This document shows, in pieces, positions 1 through 13,195 of a DNA stretch of 64,000 bases. Below the pieces are notes generated by a model, which saw only the letters and a program-made list of their open reading frames with translations, did no database searches and was not told the DNA's origin. A program made the position numbers and the translations under genes. Source of the stretch: Magnolia sinica (lineage: Eukaryota > Streptophyta > Magnoliopsida > Magnoliales > Magnoliaceae); the NCBI RefSeq assembly GCF_029962835.1, contig NC_080590.1:65502501-65566500 (forward strand), written 5' to 3'. The first letter of the stretch is position 1, and every line of letters starts with the position of its first letter.

Positions 1-1268
1 GAAGTTAATGAATGTTTGAAAAGTATATTACTCCCCCTTAATGTGAGCTTCCCCTGACATATACATTTTTCATTCCAATGCCAATGCATACTCCAAGCAT
101 ATATAATAAAGTAACATTTAACATTCATATTATGCATCAACATTCAACATGCATATCATCATTCTTCATTCATTCTACTAGTAATAATTAATAATTAATC
201 CTATCCCCTTTTTCAATTGTTAATGCCGATTACGATTGTCAATTGTCGAGGCCGATTTCGATTCTGATTGTTGAGGCTGATTCCGATTGTCGAGGCCGAT
301 TCCAATTCCGATTCCAATTGTCGAGGCCGATTTCGATTGTTGATACTGATTCGGATTGTCGAGGCCGATTGTTGAGGCCGATTCCGATTCTGATTGTTGA
401 GGCCGATTCTGATTTCGATTGTCAAGGCTGATTGTTGAGGCCAATTCCGATTCCGATTGTCGAGACCGATTGTTGAGGTCGATTCCAATTCCGATTGTCG
501 AGGCCGATTCCAATTGTTGAGGCTAATTATCGAGGTCAATTATCGAGGCTGATTCCTACTGTCGAGACCAATTTTCGAGGCTGGATATGAGGCTGATTGT
601 CGAGGCCCAATGTGATGTATATGCGACCCGTATTTGAGGCCCATCGTGATGTGCATTCGGCCCATGTTTGAGGCCCAATGTGATGTATATATGACCCGTA
701 TTTGAGGCCCGTTGTGATGTGTATTTAGCCTGTGTTTAAGGCCCAATGTGATGTATATGAGGCCTATGTGATGAGACCCATTGTGATGCATTTGAGGGCC
801 AGGCGATGGAGCCCATTATGATGTATGTTAAGCCCATGCGAAAGGCCCATCATGATGTATATTAAGCTCTTGAGTGAGGCCCATGGTATTGTATATTAGG
901 GCCTTGTGTGAGGCCATGGGTCCACTATATATTAGGCTCTATGTGGGCCATTCCTTAGGGGCAATGTTGGTTAAATGTCCACATTGTTGAGGTCGATTGT
1001 CAATGCTGGTTATTGATACCAATTATGAGTATGTGACAGCATAGCATCATGATACATACCCATATGCATCATCTACATGTTTGTTATAAGATATGATTGA
1101 CCATTGCATATGTCATTGGGCAGGTTGTCTTGAAGTCGGATGAGTTCTAAGCAAATGAAGACCGGCAACGCAATTGGATCAGAAGCATCAAAGCCACATT
1201 GAAGACAATGGATTGCTTCTACAATCTTAAACCTTGTAAATAGATGATCCCAACCAAAATAGGAAAGC
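1..1268. repeat. Retroelement-derived sequence with two minisatellites
   Basis: No gene seen. About 213-590 is a minisatellite built from TTGTTGAGGCCGATTCCGATT-like units of roughly 20-33 bp. About 600-960 is a second array of GAGGCCCAATGTGATGTATAT-like units. The part at 960-1130 (GGTTAAATGTCCACATTG, then CATATGCATCATCTACATG) is repeated in order at 5516-5740, so both belong to one repeat family. A purine-rich stretch at 1254-1267 lies just before a TG start at 1269 and may be the polypurine tract of an LTR element. The open frames across the minisatellites are by-products of the repeat. Confidence 0.6.
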
Positions 1269-1814
1269 TGTAATACTCAGTCCATTCCGTACTATTTTCT
1301 ATGCTTATGTACATGATGATCGACGCCCTTATCTAGACATGGATTGACCGTTCATAGTACACACCCAACTGACCGGAACCCCGACACCTCGGAACTTATC
1401 TCATATCGACTGCCCCATCGCCGCGATCGTGGAGGTACCACCCGTGCGTCGGTATGATAATCTGTTAGTGAGATACGCCATGAAAAATAATAAGTGTATC
1501 ATGTGCGCATGACACCATGTATTTCATTCCACACATGTGCACAACACATGTCATGAGCACATGTACATGCCACACATGGGTGAGAGAATCTCTACCCATG
1601 TGTGTGATGTCACATACCCATACCTCTTCTCTCTCATGTGCATGAAAAGTCAACCTTTCTCCATGTCATACACTATACATGACATCACCACACCATGCCA
1701 TCCCATGCTCCTTTAATCCACCATTAATTACAAAGCATGAATTAAGTACCATAATCCTAGCCTAAGCTAATATTAATCACATTAGCTTAACTTAACCAAA
1801 AATTTATCCATTTC

Positions 1815-1990
1815 TTTATAAATACCCCTCCATTCCTTATCATTTCACCATTTTTTTCCAAGAGAGAGAGAGAGAGGAGTAATCTTGGTGGGCCATCAAC
1901 TCCATCAATCCCATACCTTCCATCCATCTCAACCATCAATTCCATCCCTTCCATACATCTCAACCATTCATCTAATTTATCAAGGTGAGT
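1815..1990 (+). promoter_or_regulatory. LTR core promoter and leader splice donor
   Basis: TTTATAAATA at 1815-1824, pyrimidine/GA-rich leader, then CAAG/GTGAGT at 1981-1990. The leader is CCATC-rich and the small open frame over it (1885-2154) runs through the donor into GAT repeats, so I do not call it a gene. Confidence 0.4.
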
Positions 1991-2469
1991 ACACCCACCC
2001 TACTCATTCTTATTTTATTTTTGTTGTGTTTATGTATGGTAGAGATGATGTTGATGATGATGTGATTAATGGTGTGGATGATGAAGATAGTATGATTGAT
2101 GGTGAAGATAATTGCACTAATGATGATGATGCTATTAATGGTGGGGATGCATAGGAGAAAACATATAAAATTAATTTATTATAAAGTTCATGTGGGAACC
2201 ATTGATAGTGGGCTCCACCAAAATATTTGTATGGCATCCAAATCATCCATCCATTGGCCCATTAGGCTGGCCAAACTCACACACACCTACACGTATAAAA
2301 AAAAGAAGAAGAGAGAGACGTTGCCAGCAATTTGATTTAAAGGGGCAGGGGTTGTGGGTCCCCAACGGGCCCCACACATGATGTATGTATTTAATCCACG
2401 TTGTCCATTTAATTTCTCAGCTCATTTTAGCCATGGAGCTGAAAAATGAAGACAATCCAAATCTTAGGT

Positions 2470-3176
2470 GGCCCACACCATCTAAACTAATGTGCAGACA
2501 TGGCTAAAGCATATAAAAGCACTTGCTGGGCCCCACCTGAAATTTGGATGCATCTGAAACTTGGATTGAACGCTCCACCACGTGGGACACACAAAACATA
2601 TGGACTAGATCGTCCTGTTGTGGGCCCCATATATGAGAAAAAAAAGCACTCTGACGCTGCAGCAAGCAGCGTCTCTGTTTAGGCTGGAAAGAGGTGGGCC
2701 CCACCACAGGCCCTACCTTGATGTATGTCAAACATCAGCACCGTGCATTTGATGGGTCCCCTCTTAAAAATGGGTCATGCCAAAAAGCAACCGTACAAAG
2801 AACTTAAGTGGCCCACACCATCTAAAATAATGTGCAGTCATGGCTAAAACATATAAAAGCACTTGCTGGGCCCCACCTGAAATTTTGATGTATCTGAAAC
2901 TTGGAATGACCCGTTAAATTAGTGGGACACACGTAATAGACGGACTGGATCGTCCTGTTATGGGCCCCAAATATGAAAAACAAAAAAAAAAAAATTTCAA
3001 AATAGCCTGACGCTGTTGACGCTGCAGCAAGCAGCGTCTGCTGTTCACGCTGGAAGAAAATGGGCCCCATCACAGGCCCTACCTTGATGTATGTCGAACA
3101 TCAGTACCGTGCATTTGATGGGTCCCCTTTAAAAATGGGTCACCCTCAAAATTCAGCCGTACACGGAACTCATATG
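2470..3176. repeat. Two-copy direct tandem repeat with internal palindromes
   Basis: Units 2470-2810 and 2811-3176 align throughout, sharing GGCCCACACCATCTAAA, CATATAAAAGCACTTGCTGG, GGGCCCCA and CCTACCTTGATGTATGTC. A third unit may start at 3176 and decays quickly. Each copy holds a perfect hairpin, GACGCTGC-AGCAA-GCAGCGTC, at 2653-2673 and 3018-3038. Confidence 0.75.
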
Positions 3177-5160
3177 GCCCACACCATCAAAAAAAATAAA
3201 AATAAAAATAAATTTATGAAGCTGAATAAATCAGCAATTTTCATGGGTATGATCATGTGGTATATGTTATATCTAAACCATTCATCCATTTGGTGAGCTT
3301 GTCTTAAGGTTTGAGAAGAAAAATAAGATAGATCTAACTATCAAGTGGGCCACACTACAAAAGCAGCAAGGATTAAATATCTACCAATGGAACCCTTTTG
3401 GGTAAGAAGTTTTGGACCAATATGAAATTTGTATTTCCCCTTAATTCAGGTCTTGGTGACCTTATGAACATATCGAATGGAAAATAAACATTATGGAGGG
3501 CCCTATGAATGATTTAACGGTGAAATCATTATCCTCACCACTAAATTGAAGTGAGGTCCAGATAATCTTTGGTTATAATTCATTTTTAGATAATTTTCTA
3601 AAATGATCTCTAAAAGTAAATGAAAGGTGTAGGTATAATAAATACATCACTTTAGGACCCATGTAACTTTGATCTCCTTAAACCATTCGTACAATTAAGC
3701 TCGAGCATGTAAAATCACTTGTTAGGTCCACTTGAAATATGGATCTATCTAAAACTTGGTCTGACCCCTCAACCAAGTGGGACACACATAATGGATGGGC
3801 CGGATTTATGAACCACATCTCTGTAGACCCGATTATGAATATTTAATGGAGGGTAAACCTCTCAACTTGTGTGTGGTATGGCCCACTTTGATGCGGGTGT
3901 TATGCCACTTAATCTACCATGGCTATGACATGATATATATTTAAGATCCTCATCGTTTATCTATTTTATTAACCCTTTTGACGGTATGTTACCATGAAGC
4001 AAGCCCATCCAATGATTAGACAGCTGGACATTATGAAATAATATAAATTGAACTCTCATCACTAACAAAATTTGTTAAGGGTCATCCTGATGATGTATTA
4101 GATATTCAACCCATCTAGCCCATGTACCGGGTCCCCTTTAGAGCATTGTCCCAAAGATCAGTCAATCCAACCTGAATTGGACCATATAATATAAGGTTGT
4201 GAGAATAAGGACCTAATTATTGAATCCAACCTAAGGCCACCATGGGGTATCTATTTAATCCATGCGGACCATTCACTTCCTCATATCATTTTAGGATTTG
4301 GACTAGAATCAAAGTAGACCTAAGTCTTAAGTGGGTCACATACGACTTAACCTCATGGGAAAGTCCCATGAGCTCCACCATATATAACTCATTGTAAATT
4401 CTATTTATTTGTGGGTCCAAGAATGTTAAGGCCCATTTTAAGTGAATGCTATATGGGCCCATCAGTGGTAGCCTTGTTTGGGCCAACCATTGGGCCTCTT
4501 CGACAAGGGTTGGTAATCTCCATGTGTTGAACATATGACGAACTAGTATTATAATTTTTAAAGTAATGATGAATAATCCCTTTAATGGGCTGGTTGTGGA
4601 CAGCCCTTGATCACTTGGCACTTTGGTTAGAGTATGGTCCTAAGTAATAGGATCATGTGACTTGTGTCTAAACCCTTAAACATGTTTAATTATAATAAAT
4701 ATGTAGACTCTAGTGGTGTGAGGGTGTGATATACCTGTTTGGTCCATTAATCATGTAGGTATTTGATGTATATATAGCCGCCTAATCATAGGCAATAGTG
4801 GAGTATATGTAGTATACGTAGTCATCTAATTGTATGAATGTGAAATACGTACAAGGCCACCTAACCATATGAAATCAAGTGGCATTGATGGCCATTCAAT
4901 GACGTAGGTTTGTGCTTATCGATATAGATACCGCCACTTGAATCACATATAACTAATTTGTACACTAACCGAATGTGATGTAGAGTTATATTACCCAAGC
5001 TAATGCTATTAAGGTCCTGAATTCTATGCGCTGTGATCGCTAAACCGTAAATGGTACGATGAAACGTGGCTCTTGGCCCTTAACTATGCAACACCAAATA
5101 TGAGCCATTAACTATGTAACGTGTGAAGTGGTTGTAGTATAAGACTTATCATAATTGGTG
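3177..5160. other. LTR interior without genes
   Basis: No coding region recognised. It contains remnants of the GGGCCCACC/ATGTATGT repeat family (3290-3900). The open frame on the minus strand at 4286-4621 has no family I recognise and sits in this repeat context. Confidence 0.5.
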
Positions 5161-5179
5161 TAGCCATGTATTCATGGCC

Positions 5180-5470
5180 TATGAGCAAGGCCCATTGAGA
5201 TATATTTTTGGCCCATATGATGAGGCTCATTGTGATGTATTTGAGGCCCATGTGTAGGGCCCACCTATTGTGTATTTGAAGCCCATGGGTTGTGAAGCCT
5301 GATGTGGTGTATTCTTGGCCCATGTGTCGAGGCCCATAGCGATGTGTAAGGCCCATATGATACGGCCCAATGTGATGTATATGCGGCCCACGAGTGAGGC
5401 CCAATGCGATGAATGTGCGGCCCTTGCGAGAGACCCAAAGCGATGTATATGAGGACCAATGTGATGTGTG
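5180..5470. repeat. Minisatellite, GAGGCCCATNGTGATGTAT type
   Basis: About eight degenerate units such as AAGGCCCATTGAGATATATT and GAGGCCCATGTG, related to the array at 600-960. Overlapping open frames on the minus strand are artefacts of this repeat. Confidence 0.7.
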
Positions 5471-5892
5471 ATTTCGTCATGATGTATGTATTGATGTTTA
5501 TGTGGGTCACTCCTTGGGAGTAATGTTGGTTAAATGTCCACATTGACGGGCAATGATGGTTGAATGTCCATATTGTGACCTTCCTTTAGGCCTTGTTAGG
5601 CCCATTCTCACTGATTCCGATTGACGATGCCGATTATGAGTACATGATAGCATAACATTATGATACATGCCCATACGCATCATCTGCATGTTTGTTATGA
5701 GATGTGGTTGATCATTGCATATGTCATTGAGCATGTTGCTATGAGACTCCCTGATAGGTGGAGGTTATCTCACATGAGTGCACGGAATGTGCAGGATTGA
5801 TGCATGACTGGATTGTATGACTCATGCATCTTGCATTGTGTGCCCTAGCGACATCAGGGTCGTAGCTTTCACAGGCATATCGTGGATAGCCA

Positions 5893-7183
5893 GATGGGAC
5901 ACCGAAAATATTTGGTTCTAGCATACAGGCATCATATATGTCCCTGGGTAAAAATTCCTAAACCTCCGAGGCCAGGAGACTCCCCAACGTCGAGACCGAG
6001 TGCATACATGAGTGCCCGAGTGCCGAATTTCAGGAGGTCGCGTCTCCCACTATGTCGTGGTTGGTTGGGAGGGGGTGTGGCCTTACCCGCCCGAGGGTAG
6101 GGGGCATTACTAGGCTGAGTTTGACCAGCTCGTGAATGGGTCCGCTATCGACGTGCCAGATAGATATCGGCAGACTATTAGCCAGGCGAATAGTGGGGTT
6201 TCTTACGCTCACTTGTACTGTGTTGGGAGAGCAGCAGTGCCATTTGAAGTGTACTAAACCCCGGTATGATCCCAGAGAGGAGTTCTGATATGTGGACTTA
6301 TCGAGCAGAGTTGCATACTCATTCATTCATTCATTCACTATTCACACGGGCGGGTGGTGCACAACTATTTATTATGTGTACCTTCGCAATGGCCAGGATT
6401 TCGGTTGGGGCGCGCGACTAACCTGAAATCAGGAGTTTACCACATTGAGTCTGACTATCCAAATTAGGTATGAGACTATTTTGGATAGAAGTCTCTTGTG
6501 ATAGACCCCATAGTCTGCGATACTACGTACTACCATCCCGACCTCACTCCAGCATAGTCATTTCATTCGCACCACATATTGTATTGCATCCTTGACATCT
6601 GATATTTGGCTCTTTATAACTCCTCATTTACATGCTGATTTATATTGCGTACTCTGATATTGTATGACTCATGGACTTGTCAGTATTTTCGATATTGTAT
6701 AATTATGGCATGACAATATGATGATGATGATGTGATTACGGATGCATGTAATATGCTTATGGCTGTGGTATGATTTCCTTGTAGCATATTTATCTTGCCT
6801 ACATGTAGGACACACTGCACACACGTGTGTACTCACTAGGCTTTTTGCCTAAGCCTCCTATTTTTCATTTTTCTTTCAGGGTTGGAGTAGCTTGGAAGAC
6901 TTAGCTTTCTTGATGTATTGCATCTATTCTTCGATTTGGGCAATGTTGACGTTACGTATCTTTTGTAAAGCATTATACTTATAACCATCGGGACTTATGA
7001 TGGAGAGTGTTGCTTGGTAGTTTGATCATGGATCTTCATGCTCAGGTATTACTATGTATATATATAAAAAATCAGTCAAAAATCTTCCTTGTGGTACGCT
7101 GAACTCGGGATTTGGTGTATGGAAGTCGAGTGCCGAATTTGGGGCATCACGGAAGCTGTCCGTCCCCGGGTTTGGGGCGTGAC
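5893..7183 (+). repeat. First copy of duplicated LTR 3' segment
   Basis: Starts GATGGGACACCGAAAAT and ends TTTGGGGCGTGAC. It is collinear with 7186-8581, sharing GGGTGTGGCCTTACCCGCC, GGCTGAGTTTGACCAGCTCG, GTGTACTAAACCCCGG and ATGTGGACTTAT. It ends in the same GGGGCGTGAC motif as the proposed LTR end. Confidence 0.75.
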
Positions 7184-7185
7184 CA

Positions 7186-8581
7186 AATGGGACACTGGAA
7201 ATCTATTACTAGTATCGAGCCGCCATGGATGGCCCTGGGTGAAAATTCCTATACCCTCTTGGTACCAGAGGATGTTCCAATGTTAAGACCAAGTGGATAC
7301 ATGAGCGCCCGAGTGTTGATAGTAGGAGGCCGTATCTCCCATTGTGCCGTGGTCGGTTGGGGGGGTGTGGCCTTACCCGCCCAAGGGTAGAGGGCATAGC
7401 TAGGCTGAGTTTGACCAGCTCGTGAATGAGTCCACTATCGACGTGTCGGGTAGATATTGGCTGACTACTGTTCAGGCGGATAATGAGGTCTCTTCCACTT
7501 ACATGGTCGTGCGTCAGTGGGCGGCGATTTGCATGTAGAGTGTACTAAACCCCGGTGATGATCCCAAAGATGTACAGTACTGATATGTGGACTTATTGAG
7601 TAGGAGTTGCATATTTACTCATTCATTTATTCATTCACTATCCAGTCGGGTTGGTGGTGCGCAACTATTTATTACGTGTACCTTCGCAATAGCCATGATT
7701 TTGGTTGGGGTGCGCGACTAACCTAAGATCAGGAGTTTATCACATTGAGTCTGACTATCCAAATTTAGGTATGAGATTGGTTTCGATAGAATTCTCTTGT
7801 GATGGACCCCGTGGCCTGCGATACTACGTACTATCATCCCGACTTCACACTCCAGCATGGTCATTCCATTCGCACTACATATTGCATTACATCCGCAGCA
7901 TATGACATTTTGGGTTACTGTATTTCTGCATTTATATGGTCTAGATATGACTAATGGTATTCATGAACTCATCAGGGATTGTATATTGTATTGCATCCAT
8001 GACGTCTGATGTTTGATTCTTTTTGACTCCTCATTTTCTTAGCTGATCTGAATTGCCTACTCTGATATTGTTTGACTCATGGACTTGTCAGTATTTTTGT
8101 TTACTCTGATATCGTATGATTCATGATCTTACCAGTATTTCTGATATTGTATGATTATGACATTGTATTAATACTTGGCACTTACCTTGTGCACACACTT
8201 ACACCACCCTCTAAGCTTTCTATGAGCTTATTCACGATAGATGCGTGCAGGTGATGTTAGGTTACAGCAGCATGGAGCTGGGAGCATGTAGCTGACTTCT
8301 AGAGCTTTGATTTTGACATATATATTTCCCTTTCAGCATTGTATTCAAATGTTTATATTGGTGGATATGTGATGATGATGTTGCCTTTGTGATTTGGGTA
8401 AACTTATGGTTATGCTTATTACGAGTAAATGTAGATTGAAAAATCCTCCTTGTAGAATCTAAGGATCAGAATCTAGCGTATGAACGCTGAAAGCCGAGAA
8501 TGGGGTACTACGGAGGTTGTCGGTACTAGATTCGGCGATCAGGAATTATGTGAGCTCAGTTTCCGAGTTTGGGGCGTGACA
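7186..8581 (+). repeat. Second copy of duplicated LTR 3' segment
   Basis: Begins AATGGGACACTGGAAATC directly after the terminal motif of the first copy and ends GGGGCGTGACA at 8581. The two copies differ clearly along their length, so the duplication is not recent. Open frames inside are not coding. Confidence 0.75.
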
Positions 8582-9960
8582 ATTAGCTTTGGCAAAACAA
8601 TTCAGACGGGTGGTTCCCCGAATGACAATGATGTACTGAAAAAGACTAATGCAACCGAATGATGATAACCCAGAAGTAGTAAGGGAGGCCTGGCCTAAAG
8701 GAGGAAGCACTAGGGGAGCCGATGAGCATTTCTTTCCTTCAACCATTGCTCCATCTACCGCACAATAAAAAGTCAATCCAACTTTGATTCCATCTCTAAA
8801 GTAATAAAAAAGGATCGAGTGCCATCTTTGATGATATAAAATTCATTAAGTTGTTCTGAAGGAGTTGTGCAGGTTCTGAAGGTGTATCGCGGGTTCTAAA
8901 GGTGTATCGCGGGTTATCGCGGGTTCTGAAGGTGTATCGTAGGTTACCACGGGTTTTAAAGCTATTGTGCGAATCAAAAGTTGTTGTGCAGATCTGACTT
9001 TGAAGCTGTTGTGCAGATCTGAATATAAAGTTGTTGTGCGGATTTGAAGTTGGTTATGCAGTTCTGAAGCAATTGTGTGAAACAATGATAGTCTACATGA
9101 GATTGCTCTGTTGCGCAACCACACAACAGAGATGTGTTGCATTGTTGCACGACAAAAAGAAAGTTGCTAGATTGGGGCAAGCTGCCTAGATCAGATATAT
9201 AGCATGTTGCACGACCTTGCAATAAAGATGTGTTACCCAACCGCTCAATAGTGCTCCGTTGTGCGGATTTACAACTCACACGTGTAAAGGCCTATATATA
9301 CCCCCCTCTCATTCTCATTTCATTAATTCACAAGTGGAAAGTTTTAGAGAGATCAGAGAGAGCTTCGAGAGTCTTTGAAGGTTAGGAGCTGTGACATCTA
9401 GGTATCTTGCGGCGCGATATATGAGAAGTGAAGAAGAAGAAGATGCAACAAGTAGTGCAAGAGTCTGTTGTACGACCGTGCAAAAAGTAGTCTTCAAGTC
9501 TGCACATTGACAATTTTATATCTTCCTACGAGATCAGAATCTCCCGTGAGTGGATCTCTTATGAATGTATTCTATACACATCGATGTGGAACAAGGGGTT
9601 TCGAACCTGTACAACTCCTTTGTCATTACAACGGATGCTTCACAATTCGAAATGCTATCGAAATCACTATTGAATTGCTTTCCTTTTCTTTCATTATATT
9701 AATAAAATGTACTTCATTTTGAAATTAAGGGATATACGAAGGATATAATATGAATTCAGAATTAATAAAATAAGTGATGATGTTTGTTCTTACGTTTTCT
9801 TTTGTTATTATTGAATATAAATATTTCAATATGTGATACTTTGTTTCTTATCGAAACAATGTCAACGACACCAAAATGAATGAGGACCCACAATTCATCT
9901 TGCAACTGTTGAATTTCTAATGAAGGTGTAGGAGATTCAACCATTAGGATATCACACAGG
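8582..9960 (+). repeat. Retroelement-like repeats, possible LTR
   Basis: Short tandem repeats TGAAGGTGTATCGCGGGTT (8870-8960) and TTGTTGTGCAGATCTGAA (8960-9090) precede a TATA box (CCTATATATACCC, about 9291-9303) and a CT/AG-rich leader. This layout suggests the LTR of a copia-type element, but I could not find two ends with a target duplication. No gene seen. Confidence 0.3.
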
Positions 9961-12940
9961 AAGGCTTAATCGAAGGAAGTTAAGATGTCTTCTACAATAA
10001 GCAACAATTCTTTGAAAGAAGAAGACAAGGTATGAGAAATAATGGTCGATGAGGTTAGAAGGGCGGCGGAGACATCAACCATAGGAACTTCTTTCCTCGA
10101 CCAGGAGAAGCTTCAATTAGTCGAGATGTTTCATCTTCAAGTACTTCTACTTCATCCAAAAGAATAATCCTATGTGCATCGACCGGGCCAAGGGCTTCTT
10201 GATCGGTCAGGTTTATAGACGGAGTAGGCTGAACGGAAGATAGCGTTATCAGCATGACCGATTCTATGACTCCTTGATCCTGATCAAGTGTGGCTGATGC
10301 AATTATTAATTATAAAAGAAGACTGAAGTATTCCATAGGTTGGTATATTATTACCTCATCTTGAGTTTGACCTTCTGTTTGGTCTTCTAATCGATGAACA
10401 TTGCTTGTGGCCCTTTCTGAGTCAGACACCTCAAGTATTTTTGTAGGGGACTGAGCAACATCAACTGGGATGTCTGAAATATATATCTTGTCTTAAGGAG
10501 TTAATACAGAGACTAAGTTCTTAGAGGCTGAGGTCCCATAGTTACTATAAACAAAGGAAAAAAGTAAATAAGAAGGATTGCAAGATAATTATAATGGAAA
10601 AGAGCAAAAGGTTGGAATAACATCTACCTAAATTTGACTAAACAACAATGGTGGTAAATTCGTCAACTACTGGTGAAATTTTAATAGGATCGACGACCAA
10701 AGCTAGAGCTTGGTTGGAACGAGAAAAATTAAGAGTCTTAGCATGATAGGGCTTGAGATACCGATCAAAAGAAAGATTATAATTGTTTAATCTTTCTTTT
10801 TTGCTCTGTCATTTATTAAATGCCCTATTGAAGTGGGCATCTTTATATCTCTTATATGCTTCTTATATCTTCCAAGAGTATTTTAAAGGTAGAATGCTCG
10901 ATCAAAATTTGGTTTTGTAATATTTTTTAAAGTCAGCAATAGTTTTGGTCAAGAAAATATCTGGAGCAGATCAACCGGATGTTGTTGGTAGAGTAGGGGT
11001 GAGGAACCATGAGAGGTCTAAGTCCATACATCTTCAAAATAGTTGGAGTTGTCGGCATTGGGATTGAAGTGGTAGCTGGAACCATCTTAGTTGGACTTGC
11101 CACCGTGGTCTCTTGATGTTTCAATTTAATTGAGCTGGATTGACTATTTTTATTAATGAAAAAAAAGGTTCAACTATCTTTATTGGTGTTAGAGCTTGGA
11201 CGGTCGATGCGAACGAGGTTATTCTTCTTTATCATGTCTTCCTCTGGGTAGGAGACACGATTGACTGAGGAGTAGTCGATTTCTTGGTACTTTCTTTATT
11301 TATTTTCTTCTTCTTCGTCATAGGTTTTTCTACCTTTAATGGAGAAAAAAGTCAGCCAATAATCAATTCATGAGACTCATTGATTAGGGTAACATGGTAA
11401 TTTTTTCACCAGAAGTGGAATGATTCCAAATGTTGTAGATATTTAGTGAAGAGAGTGAGCGTGAACAAAGTGCTTATGGAATCAAACCCTCTGTGGAGAT
11501 TTTGAAAGGTGATGACTGAGTCTACGACTGGTCGATGAGTCGGAGGTTGGTTGTAAGTTCGATGAATGAAAGGAAAATAGATACCTTAAGCCAAACCAAA
11601 TTTGCTAGCAAAAAGATTAAGGCAGTATTGTTCAATGCCAACCTTAACATTAACACATATATTTATAGTGCCACCATATGGTAGGTCTCTGCAGATTATA
11701 TAGCATTTCCAAGTTGTATTTAGGAAGCTTGCCATCTCGAGTCGTTCGACTCGTAGTCTTCAGTGAACCACGTCAAGCCGAACTCTTTATCTTTGAATGG
11801 GTAGAAAGAATGATTGTACTTATCGAAAGTAAAAGAAAAAAAGAAGTCCATACACTTAGCAAAAGAATAATTGATTTTGGGGAAGAGGATGTTGCGATGG
11901 TCGAAGTAATTAAAATCTACTCATACTAGAATATATTTAACAAAATTTGCTCCAAAATACTTTTAAAACCACACCTAGACAAGCTAGATAAGCCCACCAA
12001 AGTGATAAAATCCTTTTAAAGTAGCTTCATACATGCTATAGTAAAGGTGGTCAAGCACAAAAGGGGCAATGGCAAGTTAAAGTCCTTGAGCAAGCACATC
12101 GGTCATATGGATATATTCCATAGTGATTTGGCACTTACGCATAATAGGAATAAGAAAATCCATATCAGAAAGAAAGCCATGTGTTTTTATTGATCAACCT
12201 CATGCCGAGATTTTCATTGCAGAGTCATGAAGTTAGAATATGCCTTATTGGTCTTGTCCAGTACGATGAAGGAATATGGGTACTTTAAAGCAAAGTCCAA
12301 ATAGACAGGCTCTCAAAAGGCAGAATGTGGGTGTATGCACATATATCCATAATTGTCGGACCCATGGGGCCACATCCAAAAGGAAATGTATTGGTTTATT
12401 GATCAACTCCAGAAAGCTAACGCTGCTACTAGGAGGAATGAATTGGCTGAATATTCATGTAGTGAGATTTTAAGGCATTCGTAGACTCTTGCTCGCCTCC
12501 ATGTATACTATGTTATGCTTTAACGGGAGTGAACCATTTGGCCCAGCGATTCATTGGTTTCATCATGTTTGTGGAGACTTAAAAGCATTAGGAGGGTTCA
12601 GAAGATTATTAAATTGGACAAGCAAAACTTCATAAGGGCATTTCGAAAAATTAGGTTTGATTTCACGAAGTTGTTCGTAGGTGACTATAGGGTGGAAGGC
12701 TGGACCAAGCGTCAACAGTGCAATGTCTAGTTGGATCGGAGTGTTAAATAAAAGGTCATTGATCACTCCCGATGACAAGACATCTAGCTCTTTGATGAAT
12801 GATTCAAAATAGAAAGTTGGAGCAAAAGTAGAAGAAGATGCTGTCGTGACAGATTGAAAGGAGGAAACTAGAAAAAATGGAGTTTGTGCAAGAAAGAAGC
12901 AGTGAAGAATGAAAGAAGATGAGCACCAACTTACACTCAT
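9960..12940 (-). mobile_element. Antisense plant-mobile-domain-like remnants (Tat-type aORF?), fossil
   Basis: On the minus strand several open blocks read as weak matches to the aminotransferase-like plant mobile domain. Around 12040-12140 there is a LAIAPFVLDHLYYSMYEAT-like block, where the family has an LA.GK.LALAP..L..LY pattern. Around 12563-12940 a block of 125 codons precedes it, and around 10640-10790 another follows. Antisense ORFs with this domain are known just upstream of the 3' LTR in Tat-lineage Ty3/gypsy elements, and an LTR-like end follows at 13196. The region is broken in several places. Alternative: remains of a Mutator-type element that carried the same domain. Confidence 0.4.
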
Positions 12941-13195
12941 CTATGTATCAGTCGCGATAAGTGCGCATTAATGAAAGGATAATCATGACTTCTTGTATAA
13001 TACGATTTTATGTGATGTGTCATATGGATAGTCTAGAAGAGTGAGATAAAGAATATTTCTCGATATGGCTTCGATCGGGCAAAATCGATAGGGAAATAAC
13101 ATGTTGATCAAACGACCGATTGCATTTATTGTATCGGGCAACATAGCAACGTCACTTTCACATTTTTTTCAAAAGCAAAGTGACGTGTGGGGCAA

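Larger units (their letters stand above)
1269..8581 (+). mobile_element. Very long LTR, Ty3/gypsy (Tekay/Del-like), fossil
   Basis: Proposed LTR beginning TGTAATACTC right after a purine tract and ending GGGGCGTGACA at 8571-8581, termini typical of Tekay/Del chromoviruses. A TATA box (TTTATAAATA, 1815-1824) is followed by a GA run (1861-1876) and a good splice donor (CAAG/GTGAGT at 1985). The same order occurs in the LTRs at 51672 and 54807. The interior holds repeat arrays (2470-3176, 5180-5470) and a tandem duplication of the 3' part (5893-8581). The ends do not show a matching target duplication, as expected if this is the 3' LTR of an element that begins upstream of the window. Extent is inference; the 3' end is better supported than the 5' end. 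Confidence 0.45.

Noticed and set aside
213-791. Overlapping Asn/Arg/Ser-rich open frames
   Set aside because: They read through minisatellites and shift with the repeat on both strands; no domain.
1885-2154. 89-codon frame with an acidic Asp/Asn tail
   Set aside because: It crosses a good splice donor and ends in GAT simple repeats within an LTR leader.
8870-9090. Regular short repeats, considered as CRISPR
   Set aside because: Units are directly adjacent and degenerate with no unique spacers; this is a plant nuclear sequence.
8852-9775. LTR with TAAGT target duplication
   Set aside because: TAAGT occurs at both places, but the sequence before the right copy does not end in CA, so the match is likely chance.
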